A DNA stretch of 64,000 bases from positions 124,001-188,000 of the forward strand of contig OX595986.1 of the NCBI GenBank assembly GCA_951394045.1, read 5' to 3'. Below are positions 21,701-32,005 of this stretch, piece by piece. The position numbers and the translations under genes were made by a program. The first letter of the stretch is position 1. Each line of letters starts with the position of its first letter. The notes under the pieces were generated by a model. It was not told where the DNA came from. It searched no databases and saw nothing but the letters and a program-made list of their open reading frames with translations. The DNA comes from Nitzschia sp. DOCU1 (taxonomy: Eukaryota; Bacillariophyta; Bacillariophyceae; Bacillariales; Bacillariaceae).

Positions 21701-23592
21701 TCACGGATGACAACGATGAAGAAGAACAGTCAGACGGCGAGGACAATGATAATGAAGATGAGCAGCCAGAGCAGGAACCTATGATCGAAGAACGACCAAA
21801 ACGCACCAGGATTCCAAACAAGTTCCTAACTACTGGAGACTATGTGATGGAGCAACATTGCAACGACGAGATTGTTGAATATGCGTTGGACACAGCAAAG
21901 GTGATTGCAAGAGTGATGTATCACATCGGCGACAAATACAGCGGAAAAGACTACGTTGGAAAACAACACGCGCAAACTTACAGTCTTAAGATGGGCATCA
22001 AGAAATTTGGAGAGCGAGGACGACAGGCGGCGATCAAGGAACTACGCCAACTGCACGATCGCACGGTGTTTGAACCCGTGAAGATTGGAACACTATCAAC
22101 TGAAGAAAAGCGCCGCGCTATGGAGAGTCTCATTTTTCTCACGGAGAAGCGTGATGGAACGATTAAGGGTCGAGCGTGCGCGAACGGCAGTATACAACGA
22201 ACCTACATCGACAAGGACGATGCATCAAGCCCAACTGCCAGTACAGACGCTATACTCCTTACAGGAGTGATCGACGCATATGAAGGCCGAGACGTCATGA
22301 CGGCTGACATTCCTAATGCCTTTGTTCAGACAGAAGTGGACCCCGACGATGGAGTGATTCTGATGAAGATACGTGGTGACATGGTGGACTACCTGGTCGA
22401 AATCGACCCACTACGTTATCGCGACTACGTGACAGTCGAGAACAACAAGAAAATACTGTACGTGAGAATGGTCAAGGCACTATACGGCATGTTGAAATCT
22501 TCGCTACTTTACTACAAGAGATTTCGAAAGGACATCGAAGGAATCGGATTCAAGGTCAATCCCTACGATCCATGTGTGGCCAATCGAACAGTGAACGGCA
22601 AGCAACATACTGTGGTATGGCACGTCGACGATTTGAAATCAAGTCATGTGGACCCACAAGTCAACAAAGACTTTCTCAAGTGGTTGAACCAGCAATACGC
22701 CGACGATAGAATAGCCGAGGTAAAAGCGACCTTCGGTAAGAGGCATGACTACTTGGGAATGACTCTCGATTATACGGAGCCCGGAACATTGATTGTTGAT
22801 ATGCGAGACTACGTGCATACGATGCTTGAGGAATATTCTGAAACTACGGACGAAAAGCGTGCATGCCCATGGAACGAGAAATTGTTTAAAGTCGACAACA
22901 CGGCAACTCAGCTCGATGCGACGCGCGCAGCCGAATTTCATACCTTTGTGGCGAAGGGTTTGTTTCTAAGCAAGCGCGGAAGGCAGGATCTACAACCCGC
23001 GATTTCATTCTTGACTACGCGAGTACGCAACCCAAACAAGAGCGACTGGGAGAAACTTAAGCGTATGATGGAGTTCTTGAAAACTACCAAAGACGACGTG
23101 ATGAAGCTGAAGGCAGAGAGTCTGAACGTGATAAAATGGTATCTGGACGCAGCATTCGCGGTACATCCAGACATGAAGAGTCACACTGGGGCTGCTATGA
23201 CACTTGGTGAAGGCTGTCCTACTACCATTTCTACGAAGCAGAAAACCAATTCGCGAAGTTCTACCGAAGCGGAACTGATTTCAGGCGATGATATCATTTC
23301 GAAAGTTCTATGGACGCGACGATTCATGGAAGCGCAAGGAATTCAAGTGACTACGAACGTGATATTCAGAGACAATATGAGTTCAATGAAGTTGGAAGAA
23401 AATGGAAAAGAAAGCTGTGGGAAGAGGACACGACACTTCGATATCAAATACTTCTACATCACAGATCTGATCAAGCGAAAGGAAGTTACTATCGAATACC
23501 GCCCAACGGATGAGATGATTGCAGACTACATGACCAAGCCATTGACTGGAGCGAAGTTTCATGCATTTCGGAAGGCTATTATGGGCAACTAG
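18742..23592 (+). CDS. Copia Gag-Pol polyprotein
   Basis: Single uninterrupted frame of 1616 residues. Gag occupies about 1-335 and ends in a CX2CX4HX4C zinc knuckle (Cys340, Cys343, His348, Cys353). Protease: active-site segment LLDNEST with Asp423. Integrase: Asp641 (LCMDAM), Asp698 (HCDNEF) and Glu731 (EAERNN). A very acidic Asp/Glu/Asn linker of about 115 residues (near 898-1015) separates integrase from reverse transcriptase. RT has TADIPNAFVQ, LYGMLKSS and HVDD (1294-1297) in place of YVDD. RNase H follows with WYLDAAF, SSTEAEL and RDNMSS. All catalytic acids are present, so it appears coding-competent. The N-terminus MSGRGKG resembles histone H4. Confidence 0.95.
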   Translation: MSGRGKGNFRSKDHRRNGPGRGANKSKPAAKKSVEDYVYYLGSSKQASDYETTTEYLINHIQQTFDYGDDIAESLSTLKDVDLSIHKPTLQVSSETDNDKKNAENEQFKMEFKEKFAIYMKRVEAYSKNQGKAFAFLLDRCSKGMKEKIQARADYETSIKQNPRELLKAIKQHALNYQESRYNMAIVYDAFTAVHTTTQKEGETLQEYTKRFRVAKEVLESHLGGPVIISKIAKSMPGYADSAEKKAACEKRAYEQYMAYVYMKNADQGKYGSILTGLSTQKSLGNEQYPKTITDATNVLSNHRFDNYKQLKSERKSKKDDKDKEEDNPKLSFAQANTVCYCCGKPNHKSSQCRLKEKIPKDEWAINKDPKLKESAQAHVQTEKTESNESTKGNIETAKAEAWAGVHFQFYQADEMRNMILLDNESTTNVFCNALMVENIRETPDKLYLTTSAGVMTTNLKATLPGWGDVWFDPATVTNILSFAQVRDRYRVEYNYDDDVFRVHLGTKMVEFERTPVGLYGFKPKLKGEMKEELRFLTTLEENKTFYTPRQFERAKRARDLYHALGTPSIKDFKAMITINAVRNNPVTVDDIKIAEEIFGPDIGTLKGKTTRAKPAPVISDYIEIPRELIDAQRDVTLCMDAMKVNGLWFLTTISRHIYYRTAQYTENQTVECYREALRSVIQIYNRAGFQVRRIHCDNEFVEIMDQLIEDPEFDIEINYANPQEHVPEAERNNRVLKERVRAVYHRLPYNRLPRTMVKTMVSEAARKLNFFPSKYGVSRFYSPRMILHQQALDYDKHCKFTFGTYVQAHDEPQPTNTQQARTLDCIYLRPTGNAQGGHELFHLPTNRIIVRRNVTPIPITPAVLKEVEALAANQNMPNGLKIQNKTGNILFDSTWIAGVDFDEEEFDDESYDEDDASSDNEDDHDLHDEDYFDDNGDGEGNLDEPNDDNQQDEENVGDENNVENNEQADEEANDDDNNASDGNEDITDDNDEEEQSDGEDNDNEDEQPEQEPMIEERPKRTRIPNKFLTTGDYVMEQHCNDEIVEYALDTAKVIARVMYHIGDKYSGKDYVGKQHAQTYSLKMGIKKFGERGRQAAIKELRQLHDRTVFEPVKIGTLSTEEKRRAMESLIFLTEKRDGTIKGRACANGSIQRTYIDKDDASSPTASTDAILLTGVIDAYEGRDVMTADIPNAFVQTEVDPDDGVILMKIRGDMVDYLVEIDPLRYRDYVTVENNKKILYVRMVKALYGMLKSSLLYYKRFRKDIEGIGFKVNPYDPCVANRTVNGKQHTVVWHVDDLKSSHVDPQVNKDFLKWLNQQYADDRIAEVKATFGKRHDYLGMTLDYTEPGTLIVDMRDYVHTMLEEYSETTDEKRACPWNEKLFKVDNTATQLDATRAAEFHTFVAKGLFLSKRGRQDLQPAISFLTTRVRNPNKSDWEKLKRMMEFLKTTKDDVMKLKAESLNVIKWYLDAAFAVHPDMKSHTGAAMTLGEGCPTTISTKQKTNSRSSTEAELISGDDIISKVLWTRRFMEAQGIQVTTNVIFRDNMSSMKLEENGKESCGKRTRHFDIKYFYITDLIKRKEVTIEYRPTDEMIADYMTKPLTGAKFHAFRKAIMGN

Positions 23593-23620
23593 ATCTACAT
23601 CCGATTGGCCGGCAGGAGTG

Positions 23621-23968
23621 TGTTGGACGCGATATTTCGCGACGATGAATCACATGAATCAAGAGTACTGAATTAGGCGCGGATAGTGACCGCTGAAGCA
23701 CGAGTCAAATACGACTGAATCAGACAACTACAACTACCAGAGATTTCTATGGAGAGATGAAGACATTCGAAGAAAAATTGAAAGAGGATGAAGAAAGAGA
23801 CAAAAGGACAATACGAGAAATAGCTCATACTTTCTATAATATCTTAGACTCGACGACTATCACCAGATCTACCTGATTTTTTACTTCTACCGAGATTCTA
23901 TTTCATTCACGGACTGTTCAAGAGACAGACGGAGCGATACCAGGCGCTACGTGAATTGAATTTCAACA
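23621..23968 (+). repeat. 3' LTR of the copia element
   Basis: 348 bp, one visible difference from the 5' LTR. The segment before it (GGCCGGCAGGAGTG) is only weakly purine-rich for a polypurine tract. The LTR end lies about 100 bp from the ATG of the MYND gene. Confidence 0.95.
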
Positions 23969-24068
23969 CTATTTCATCGATCATCGTATCTATTGATCGA
24001 CTTTTGATCGGCAGATCTTTCAACAACACGACATCTTGGAGCTCCCATCATAGAATGCAAGATCGACG

Positions 24069-25557
24069 ATGACTCCACGTAGTAATGAGAAGTGTGCGTC
24101 CTGCCATGAAGAGGGCGCCAAGCAATACTGCATTCCCTGCAAAAACACAGTTACCGAAGTGGTGTATTGCAGCCGAGAATGTCAGCGCAAGCACTGGAAG
24201 GAACATCGCAAAGAGTGTTTGTCTGTAGAAGAGAACAAACGTCGAGTGGTGACGAGGAAACAAATTGACGGCATGTGTCAAGAGCTAGGTCAGTTATCTA
24301 TAGTATCCCTCCGGGGTGACGCGAAATGCACCATTCACTCTGACACCCTGATAACACTTGTCTACAATCCAACGGTATCCAACAGATAACATGACATTTG
24401 AAACCCCAAAGGATGTCAAGCATTTCTTGAAGAAAACGTCAGACATGGCATACAAATGTGCGGCCTGTAAGCAAGAAACGGTTTCAAATTTGGTGTGCGC
24501 GCGGTGCAAAGGGGCAACTTATTGCTGCCGAGACTGTCAAGTCAAGGATTGGCCCACGCACAAGGCACTTTGCGCCGAGAAACTTGCTGTGAATGCCATG
24601 GCTCTAGAAATGGATCGTGATCTCTCTCAGGAGCATTTAGATGCCTTTGCTCATTGGCGAAATGTATCCTCATTCTTGTTTTTTAAGATGGTCCGGCACT
24701 ACTATTCAGACCAAGAATTCCTTGAGCAACCCCCAACTCGCTTCCTTAAGGTGAATGTAGATTACAACTGGAATTATAAAACATTTCTCCCCATTCGGAC
24801 ACCCGAGATCGTAATTGTGGCAGAAGCACCGCCAGATAACAAAGCTGCTGCGGAGGAAGGCATGAAGAAGTACGGAAACGGTCATTTCGAGGGTCCGAAC
24901 GGTATAAAACTATATTTTCACTTGACAATGATATGCTACAAGGGAATCGGCTTTGCGAAACCTGTTATCCAATTCAAAGAGGACAAGGATAGGGACGGTG
25001 ATGCCATGTTGGATATTGGGCTCAAGAGCAATACCGTCAAGTTTCCAGGCACAATTCCAAAGAAACAAAGCGCCCAAGCAATCGGTATGGGTTTGAAATC
25101 GGCTATCTCAAACCTTGCACGAGTTCAGGAGTGGAATGGCTTTTTGGCCGCTGCTTTGCATCTGCAGACGAATAAACCACTGCACAAGACATATTGTATA
25201 AGAATCAAATTCGAATTCGGCTTTTCATTGGGGCAAATGGCTGGTCTCACTTCCTTTGAGGTCATGACCATTACCAAAGCCCGCAACGTGTTCCGCGACA
25301 CGCTCGATACAGTCGCCAAGGAAAGTTTTGAGGAATGTCTCAACGTGGAAAGCAGTCCCATGTTATTGGCATCGCGCCTGAGATATCCCCGGAATATTCA
25401 ATTGGCGGTTCTGTTTACAAATGAAATAACCTGTAATTTATTCGCAGTTCCACAAATGGCTCCGTACAAGCCTGAAACCATTACGCGGATATCACCCGAG
25501 CTCAGCGACCGAGTGGCAGCAGAGTTGTTTCGAAGACTGCAAGCTGCATTTCAATAA
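24069..25557 (+). CDS. Two-MYND-finger protein
   Basis: 463-residue protein. Exons 24069-24288 and 24386-25557; the 97-bp intron is phase 1 (donor GTCAGT, acceptor CAACAG) and joins CQEL to D-NMTFE. Two MYND zinc fingers: the first from Cys9 (CASCHEEG...YCSRECQRKHWKEH..C), the second just after the splice (CAACKQ...CCRDCQVKDWPTHKALC). MYND fingers usually bind proline-rich partners. The remaining 350 residues form a globular region that I do not recognise and that lacks SET motifs. The gene is convergent with a three-SET gene. Its promoter is confined to the 95 bp between ATG and copia insertion, or lies in the LTR. Confidence 0.8.
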
Positions 25558-25972
25558 ATTACAAAACCGAGCCGTCCACACCCGCTCCGCTGTGTGTATG
25601 TGTTACCACGCCCGTGGCTGCCGAAAAGCCGTTGAAACACCTTGCGAGACAAGTCATGCTTGTCCATGGCAGAAGCGAACAATGTGGCCACGTTGTAGGA
25701 AGACACTGTAGCTACTAGAACGGCCGATTTTGAATATTTCATCTGATGGGCTTTTTTGTTCATCGTAATTCATGTCGCTGGTTTCGTCATTCTTTTCCTG
25801 TACCGCTACTAAGCGGGGGAGTGATAACAGCTACAAAAGCTATAGAAATCGTGCTAAACTATACTTGTTGCATATCTGCTTGTGGCATCTCATTATGTTT
25901 GCGACACGAAGGCAACAAACTGTTTTGCATCCCATTCACAAAAGAAGCCACAGTTCTCGCTCGGGTAACCAC
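25558..25972. other. Intergenic region between convergent MYND and SET genes
   Basis: 415 bp of shared 3' flank. No feature supported. Confidence 0.5.
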
Positions 25973-28900
25973 CTAAATCAGATCCTTCCACAGAGGGGGG
26001 AAATGCTCGTCGGGAATAGCGATATCGTGTCGGAAGCTATCTGGAACTATGATATCTGTCTTGAAGGGGCGGACATGGTACCTCAGCTGCGAGTCTGGAA
26101 GACTCTTCAATCGGACGACCTGTTTCAAACCTCCAGTGTCTCTTTGAACCCCCATCAAGAAGATGACATCAAATGTCTGATCTTCGCGATTTGCACCCAC
26201 GATAATGCATGGCCTTTCAGCGAAACGACGATCTTGACGCTCTTCTGACCACTGATAGGTTGGGAGATCAAAGCCCTCGTGGTCGAAGCTAATACCTTCG
26301 TATTTCACCCTTCGTCTAGGATCAATCGCCTGATTGAAGTCAACAGGGATGTCCTTATCGATAAGAAATTTATCGCCTTCGCTCTCGAGCAGTGTGTGGT
26401 TCATCTTGCAAGTCGTCATATGCGCGGTGCTCCACGCGTGAAACTTTGTATTGAATTTATCGTCGTTCATTTCTTTGACGGACTTCGAGGAGGCAAAGCA
26501 GCTCATAGGATCTCGCCCGCACGGGCTCTTCCAGTTTTTGACGTATGTCGTCCAAGCCTTTTCCCAGTCTTCGCCTGAATGGAGAAAAAATCAGTCGGAG
26601 GCTCAATCTCAAAGCAAGAAAGACGGCCAAGTGCTAACTACTTACCATAGTCGAAAAAGATCTCTTCGTCAGGTTCAATATCACGGGTGGCAATCACATC
26701 GAGCACCATGGTGGTGTATTTTTGCTGAAAGAAAGCGAGTGGCTTGTAAGAAATCCCTCGTCAAATCATTGCATATTGTCAAACTCGTTGACCTTACCGC
26801 GTACAAATCTTCCAGCGGAAGTGATTGGAAATACATGCTTCGTTTGTCGGACGTGGAAAATTGCACTCTTGCATTTGGGGCCTTTCCATTCTTCATGCGC
26901 TCGCTATTGTGATTGATCGCGATAGCTTGGTTAGTCGGGAAAAATCGAACTGTAGAGTCCTTATGCCCCACCAAATAGTTGGTCAAGAGTTGCTGTTCGT
27001 TGGAAGGCCTTTCGGTCTTCATGGTCACAACACTGAGGGGCATTGCAACCATCGGCATGGAAACGATAATTGAATCCTTGGGCCGAAATCTGCGAAGAAA
27101 AGCGCCATGTCCAGCATTGGGAATGGTGCTTACATTAACAAAGATATGATCTTGGCAGTATCCGTTTTCTTCAAGCCATTCCGGAGTACGACGTTCGACT
27201 GTGGCTTCAGCAGTTCCATTGCGTTCAACGACAAGCGAAAGCTCTTTCATTGTCGGGACTGCATTTAAGGCAGCTACGGTTCGTTTGTTAGCATGGTCGA
27301 CAAAATGATCTCGTATGAGTAGCAAATACTTCGAGATTAATTCCTCTTTGTTGTAGATTCCACCCGTACTGAGGAACGCCCAGACTGACGCAAGAATACC
27401 GTTGGCTTCAACAAAGTTTTCGCGGAGTGGAATGTTCTCGAATTGCTTCCGAGTACGGAACCAGTTCTCTCCGTAGGAAACAAATAACTCCTCGCCAGCC
27501 GCCACAGCGTACGTGGTTCGAAAACCAGTGTTGTAGTGATCTGAGAAGGCTCCAGCGCCATACTCTTTCCTTGCGTCCAACATGGGCAACCATTCTCCCA
27601 TATCGTGGTTGAGATTGACGATTCCAGCGTGAGCATTGGCCATGGCCCCAAACAACACTGACATAACCGATGAAGCATATTCGGGAAAACCATCAAATGA
27701 TACAGCAGCAAAAGCGTGTGCATCCCAGACATAGTCGGAAACGGACCAGGAATCGAAACGGAAATTATGCCAAGGATAGAAGACGGGGACAGCTGGAATC
27801 ATGGTTGCAACAAGAATACCGGCTGCTGGGATGTCCACAGCTGTATAGGTCCCGAATCCTCCGTTGGGGATGTTACTTTTGGCCATATAAACTCCGCACT
27901 TGGCTTGGCGGACCGCCTTTTCGTAGTCTTCCGCTTGTGATTTGGTAAATGTTTGTTCTGGATATCGGCCAAGTCTCCCGTCCTTGGCTGTCTTATAGTC
28001 TCGACGCCAGTGGAGAGGGAAAATAGCATCAGGGATGGGCAAGAAGTGCCGGAAGGCCCACTCCAAATGTGTATCGGAATGGTAGAGGGAATCGGCATAT
28101 TGAATCCTTCCTAGTGGAACATTCCGGTATCGGCGCCCAATTTGGGAAACCGACAAGGGCTTGACGAGCATCTCAATCTCGGCCGTGCCCTTCGCTTCGT
28201 TCACTTCCATCACGTTGCACGGATATAGAGCGGCTGCGCGATTGTATTGGTACCACGCCTTAAACTTCTGAGGCCATGTGGCCTTGTCAATAGCATTGTT
28301 GGTAGTAAAATCTTCCCATCCAGGGTTCGCTCCGGGAACGACTTTAACATTCGGGTAAACGTTACACAAGAAAGCAAAATGTTTGGGCCGAGCCTTCTCC
28401 GACGTAGTAATAGCTTTCCCAAGCTCGTTCATTTCCTTGGCCGACAAGCGCTTGGCATTATCGGCGTCAACCAAACTAGAATGGCCCAATTCCAAATGAT
28501 TCTTGAACGCATCTTCCCATTGTCCCGAATAGTCCAACAAGAGCTCTTCGCCCGACTGAATCTCTCGCAACGCCACGTATTCCATGACCAGTTTGGTCTT
28601 GTACGTCGAGAGGTCCGTCTGATTAATGGCAACGATAGACTCTAACGATTGCAACGTAAAAGGCTCGTCTTGTGGACTGCTCCACTGTCTTGACCATCGT
28701 AGTGCTACATTGGGCGTTCGATCAGCACCTGCATAATTCATCAAGGCCGCTTGAGTTGTAGGGCACAGCATCAAATCAGATTGCTCGTGCCCAAAGCAAT
28801 AGTTGGCCAAGAGTTGTTCGGTCGCATTGGCGCGGGTTTCTGGCACAAAGGTTTTATCGCTCTGAGCCTTCATGAATTTGTATCCCGGGTGGGTATTGCC

Positions 28901-29056
28901 TTCTCGAGTATAGGGAACTTCCATTGCTTGTTTTCGATTTGCTACAGTCACCATGGGAGACAAGGAGACAATGGATCCTTTCGCGAATCGACGAGTCGCA
29001 AAAGCTCCGTGGCCCCCATCGGGAATCTTACTCGGCTTGGCTGCAACAGTATCCAT
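25973..29056 (-). CDS. Protein with three SET-like domains
   Basis: 979-residue protein. Exons 29056-26798, 26724-26646 and 26574-25973; introns of 73 and 71 bp with GTAAG donors. Three SET-type units are seen: (1) about residues 10-190, DGGHGAFATRRFAKGS to SGEELLLDYSGQW; (2) about 390-570, NGGFGTYTAVDIP, VNLNHDMG, AGEELFVSYGENW; (3) about 645-780, NAGHGAFLRRF, IAINHNS, and, only after splicing, PDEEIFFDYGEDW. SET domains transfer methyl groups from SAM to protein lysines; units 2 and 3 keep the N-H motif, unit 1 reads MNYAG. The 200-residue tail is unrecognised. Each unit is followed by a KAW or related element (FKAWYQYN, FHAWS), suggesting that a larger SET-plus-linker module was repeated. 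Confidence 0.8.
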
Positions 29057-29149
29057 GCAATGTCCTAAACGTAGTTTGTACAGCGAACGACAACAATCAT
29101 GAAAGTGTGAGTGTGGCCATGCAGTTTGTTCGCCGACGGACAGTTTCCA

Positions 29150-30347
29150 CTAGTTACCATTGGATCGAATCCAATCCCTACTGCGTTCCACAAATCTAAA
29201 CCTAGCAGCTCCAACCTCATAACATCGTGCAAATTGTTCCTTGTCTCGAGGAAGCAATGCTTGCACTGCCCTAGCGCGGCTTGGATTCCCCACCGTAGTC
29301 ACTTCATGGGCCAGTCGATACAACATGTCTTGAAATTGTGCCTCGGTCAACTGGTCAAAAAATCCTTGATCGCCAATCGCCTGTACCATTTCATCTACTC
29401 GTTCATAGTCTTGGGCCGAGGGCAGCTGATTCAGATATGCTTCATGCATAAATCTAGCATTGCGGGTCCGATCGACAAACAATTCTTCGCCTGCCTCAAT
29501 GTCTCGTTTGGCAATCAAGTAAAAGTCGGTGTAGGCGGTCGATGCCCCCGCCAATGGACTCGTATACCTATAAAATGTGGAGTCCTGCGTCACATCACCG
29601 GCCAGGACTACCAGTAAAAGAAAGAAGACAGAGAAGGGAACATGAAAGACGATGCGCAACCAAGCAAAGTTTCTAGTCGGCAATCGGTTTCTTCATCGTA
29701 CCATTGTCCAAGGATGCATGATGATTAACCAAAGATGCCGGGCCAGGCAAGAAAAAATCGACCCGCAAGGCTTCTCCAAAGCCTCCAATGTCGGCTGATT
29801 CCCTGATTTAGGTTTTGGATATTGTCAGCAACAGTACCATTGAGTTAGAGACCTTAAGCTTGGAATCGAATACGACTAGCAACAACGAGACACTTTCTTA
29901 CCATAGGTATTCACTGAGCGCCCCGTAAATAAAGGTTGTATCTCCGTTGGTTGTGGGCATGTCTAGAAAGGGAATACCTACGCTTGGAGTTCCCTGTCAT
30001 TGCGAGGTAAGGGCGTGTCAGATATGATACTCGTGTGCTGTTTGCATGGATAGACGTTTTCTTACAATGCGATCCCCCATTTTATAACTTCGATCCGCAA
30101 AGACACCCCAGCCAGCACCCGGAATCGAACTAGGAGCCAAATAAAGAGAGCAGGGGGGCGTCTTTTCTGATTCTTGGCTTTGCTTGGCAGCTTGCACCGA
30201 GCTGGGATACTCGCCGTCGACGGCGGGGACAGCGGCCTGGACGCTCTGGAACAACCACACCGAGGACAGGAGTAACGACATCGTCAGCCGACAAGGGAAC
30301 CACCCCCGGTAGCCGCATGCTCTGCTTCTCTGTGATAATGGCGTCAT
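29150..30347 (-). CDS. SET-domain protein with N-terminal signal sequence (four exons)
   Basis: 310-residue model: exons 30347-30066, 29993-29902, 29802-29702, 29607-29150 with introns of 72, 99 and 94 bp, all phases consistent. The third exon is essential: it supplies the VNHHASL motif, the SET N-H signature, between SEYLW and DNVLAGD. Other SET marks are SSIPGAGWGVFADR and DIEAGEELFVDRTRN. Residues 23-38 (MSLLLSSVWLFQSVQA) form a hydrophobic signal-like segment, so the product may enter the ER or, less likely, a plastid. The family resembles the SET units of the neighbouring gene on the same strand, 93 bp downstream, so a local duplication is likely. A start at the second ATG (residue 23) is equally possible. 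Confidence 0.75.
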
Positions 30348-30797
30348 TGTCTCAGAGACGGTGATACCAAGAAAGTTATGACAACAACAATCTCATCACT
30401 AATCTGATCCTTCCGCATTAGCTTCGTATGCGGCATCAACGGCCTGTGAAGGATTCTTCCGCCGGCAGGTCATTTTTTCTCATGATTTAGGGGCGGGGAT
30501 GAGGCAATGGACTTTCCCTCTATTTAGAATTCGGACAAAAATGACGTCAATGACGGCCGGTGCGACAGACAGACAAAAAGTATCTTTGAAATGGCATGCG
30601 AATCATGTTCAAAATGTCACATGCTTCCACCGGGATCTTCAGGTACGAAAGCTTGCTACTGCGAAGGTCAGCTCTATCTAGAGAGAGCTAGTGTACTGCC
30701 CCCAGCTGTCAGCAATCTCACCGGTTCATTATCGTTCGACTTTGCGGATCACACAACAACTCATAAGCAATTCTCATCCATTTCAAAACACCAGACC
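30348..30797. promoter_or_regulatory. Divergent upstream region of SET gene and aldo/keto reductase
   Basis: 450 bp between the divergent starts. The reductase frame is open back to an ATG at 30591, but that extension (Cys-rich, then low-complexity) has no homology that I recognise. Confidence 0.4.
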
Positions 30798-31727
30798 ATG
30801 ACGAGGACGACACCTCCGCTAACTTCCGATTCGACAAACGCGATTGGCATGCCACCGGTTGGCTTCGGTACGTATCAAATGTCCGTCGAACAAGCCGAAC
30901 AAAGTGTCGCCGAAGCTTTGAAGGTTGGATTTCGTCACATTGACTCGGCACAAGGTTACAACAATGAAGTTGGCACGGGAAACGCCTTGAAAGCCTCTGG
31001 GGTTCCCCGAGAAGAACTCTTTGTGACAACCAAACTATTTCCTGGTTATAGCGCCTGGGGCGCACCCGAAAAGACCTTTGAGGATACCATTGCCTCGTGC
31101 GAACAATCCCTCAAGGAATTGCAACTCGACTATGTGGATCTGTACTTGATTCATTTGCCCAGTGCATCGACTCGTTTGGAACAATATAAAGCCTTGGTGA
31201 AATTGCAGAAGATGGGAAAAGTACGACACATTGGTGTATCCAATTACGATGTGAGGCATTTGCAAGAATTGGAGGCTGCCAATTTGCCGACGCCGGCTGT
31301 CAATCAAGTGGAATTTCATCCCCTTTGTGCTCAGGCCAAATTGACACCGTACATGTTAGAGCGCAAGATTTTACCCGTCGCGTATTCGTCACTCGCAACC
31401 ATGAGTGATTGGAGGGCCAAACAAGGTCAAGGCGGTGACACCAAAGCGGATGAAAAGGGAGCCGCACAAGCACTGCAGCAAGAACTTTGCCAAAAGTTAA
31501 GTGTGAACGAAGCACAATTGTTATTGCGTTGGGGGTTGCAACGTGGCTATGCCGTTTTGACCAAGTCCACGACTCCGTCTCGTATTGCTAGCAACAGAAA
31601 TGTGTTTGGTTTTGAAATTTCCCCAGAAGATATGGAACGTTTGAATGCACTCGACCAGGACAATCACATTGCTTGGGCTCAGCAGAACATGAATCCACAA
31701 AATGTTGATGTGCCACTAAAAGTATGA
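30798..31727 (+). CDS. Aldo/keto reductase
   Basis: Aldo/keto reductase superfamily, 309 residues, single exon, NADPH-dependent carbonyl reduction. The (beta/alpha)8 signature motifs are present: MPPVGFGTYQM, FRHIDSAQGYNNE, DYVDLYLIHLP, IGVSNYDVRHL, VNQVEFHP. The catalytic tetrad is Asp49, Tyr54, Lys79 and His119. KSTTPSRIASN near the C-terminus is the cofactor 2'-phosphate loop. The start is placed at the ATG in AGACCATGACG (30798), which gives the usual family length; an in-frame ATG at 30591 would add 69 residues. Substrate unknown. Confidence 0.9.
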   Translation: MTRTTPPLTSDSTNAIGMPPVGFGTYQMSVEQAEQSVAEALKVGFRHIDSAQGYNNEVGTGNALKASGVPREELFVTTKLFPGYSAWGAPEKTFEDTIASCEQSLKELQLDYVDLYLIHLPSASTRLEQYKALVKLQKMGKVRHIGVSNYDVRHLQELEAANLPTPAVNQVEFHPLCAQAKLTPYMLERKILPVAYSSLATMSDWRAKQGQGGDTKADEKGAAQALQQELCQKLSVNEAQLLLRWGLQRGYAVLTKSTTPSRIASNRNVFGFEISPEDMERLNALDQDNHIAWAQQNMNPQNVDVPLKV

Positions 31728-32005
31728 GCCGTGCTGTTGTAGACCCTTGTTTCTTTATCTACGTTATCCATTATCCAAGCAATATCGACGACCCCAATAC
31801 TACTCTTTACTAATACTCCCAACTGTAGAGTTGAATGGACACAATCTATTACTTGGAGGAGTGCGATGAAGGGATCGATAGTATTCTTCGACCGTCAACA
31901 AAGGAGTTGTTATTAAATAGAGAGAGTGCATACTACTCTACGCTCGGCACTTGCAATGGGCACTTGCGGCGTTTTTATAAATAGCATACTACAGTTTTAG
32001 TATAT

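Larger units (their letters stand above)
18255..23968 (+). mobile_element. Full-length Ty1/copia LTR retrotransposon
   Basis: 5714-bp element. LTRs 18255-18602 and 23621-23968 are each 348 bp, start TGTTG and end CAACA, and differ at one site by eye (C at 18373, A at 23739). The insertion is flanked by a perfect 5-bp target duplication CTATT (18250-18254 and 23969-23973). The leader between 5' LTR and polyprotein is 139 bp. Domain order Gag, protease, integrase, RT, RNase H makes it copia-type; the variant catalytic motifs (D-N-E-S-T protease, HVDD reverse transcriptase) match those I know from diatom CoDi-like elements. The intact frame and LTR identity indicate a recent insertion. Confidence 0.95.

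Noticed and set aside
30591..30797. N-terminal extension of the aldo/keto reductase
   Set aside because: The 69 extra residues do not resemble a targeting peptide or the family; the ATG at 30798 gives the standard length.
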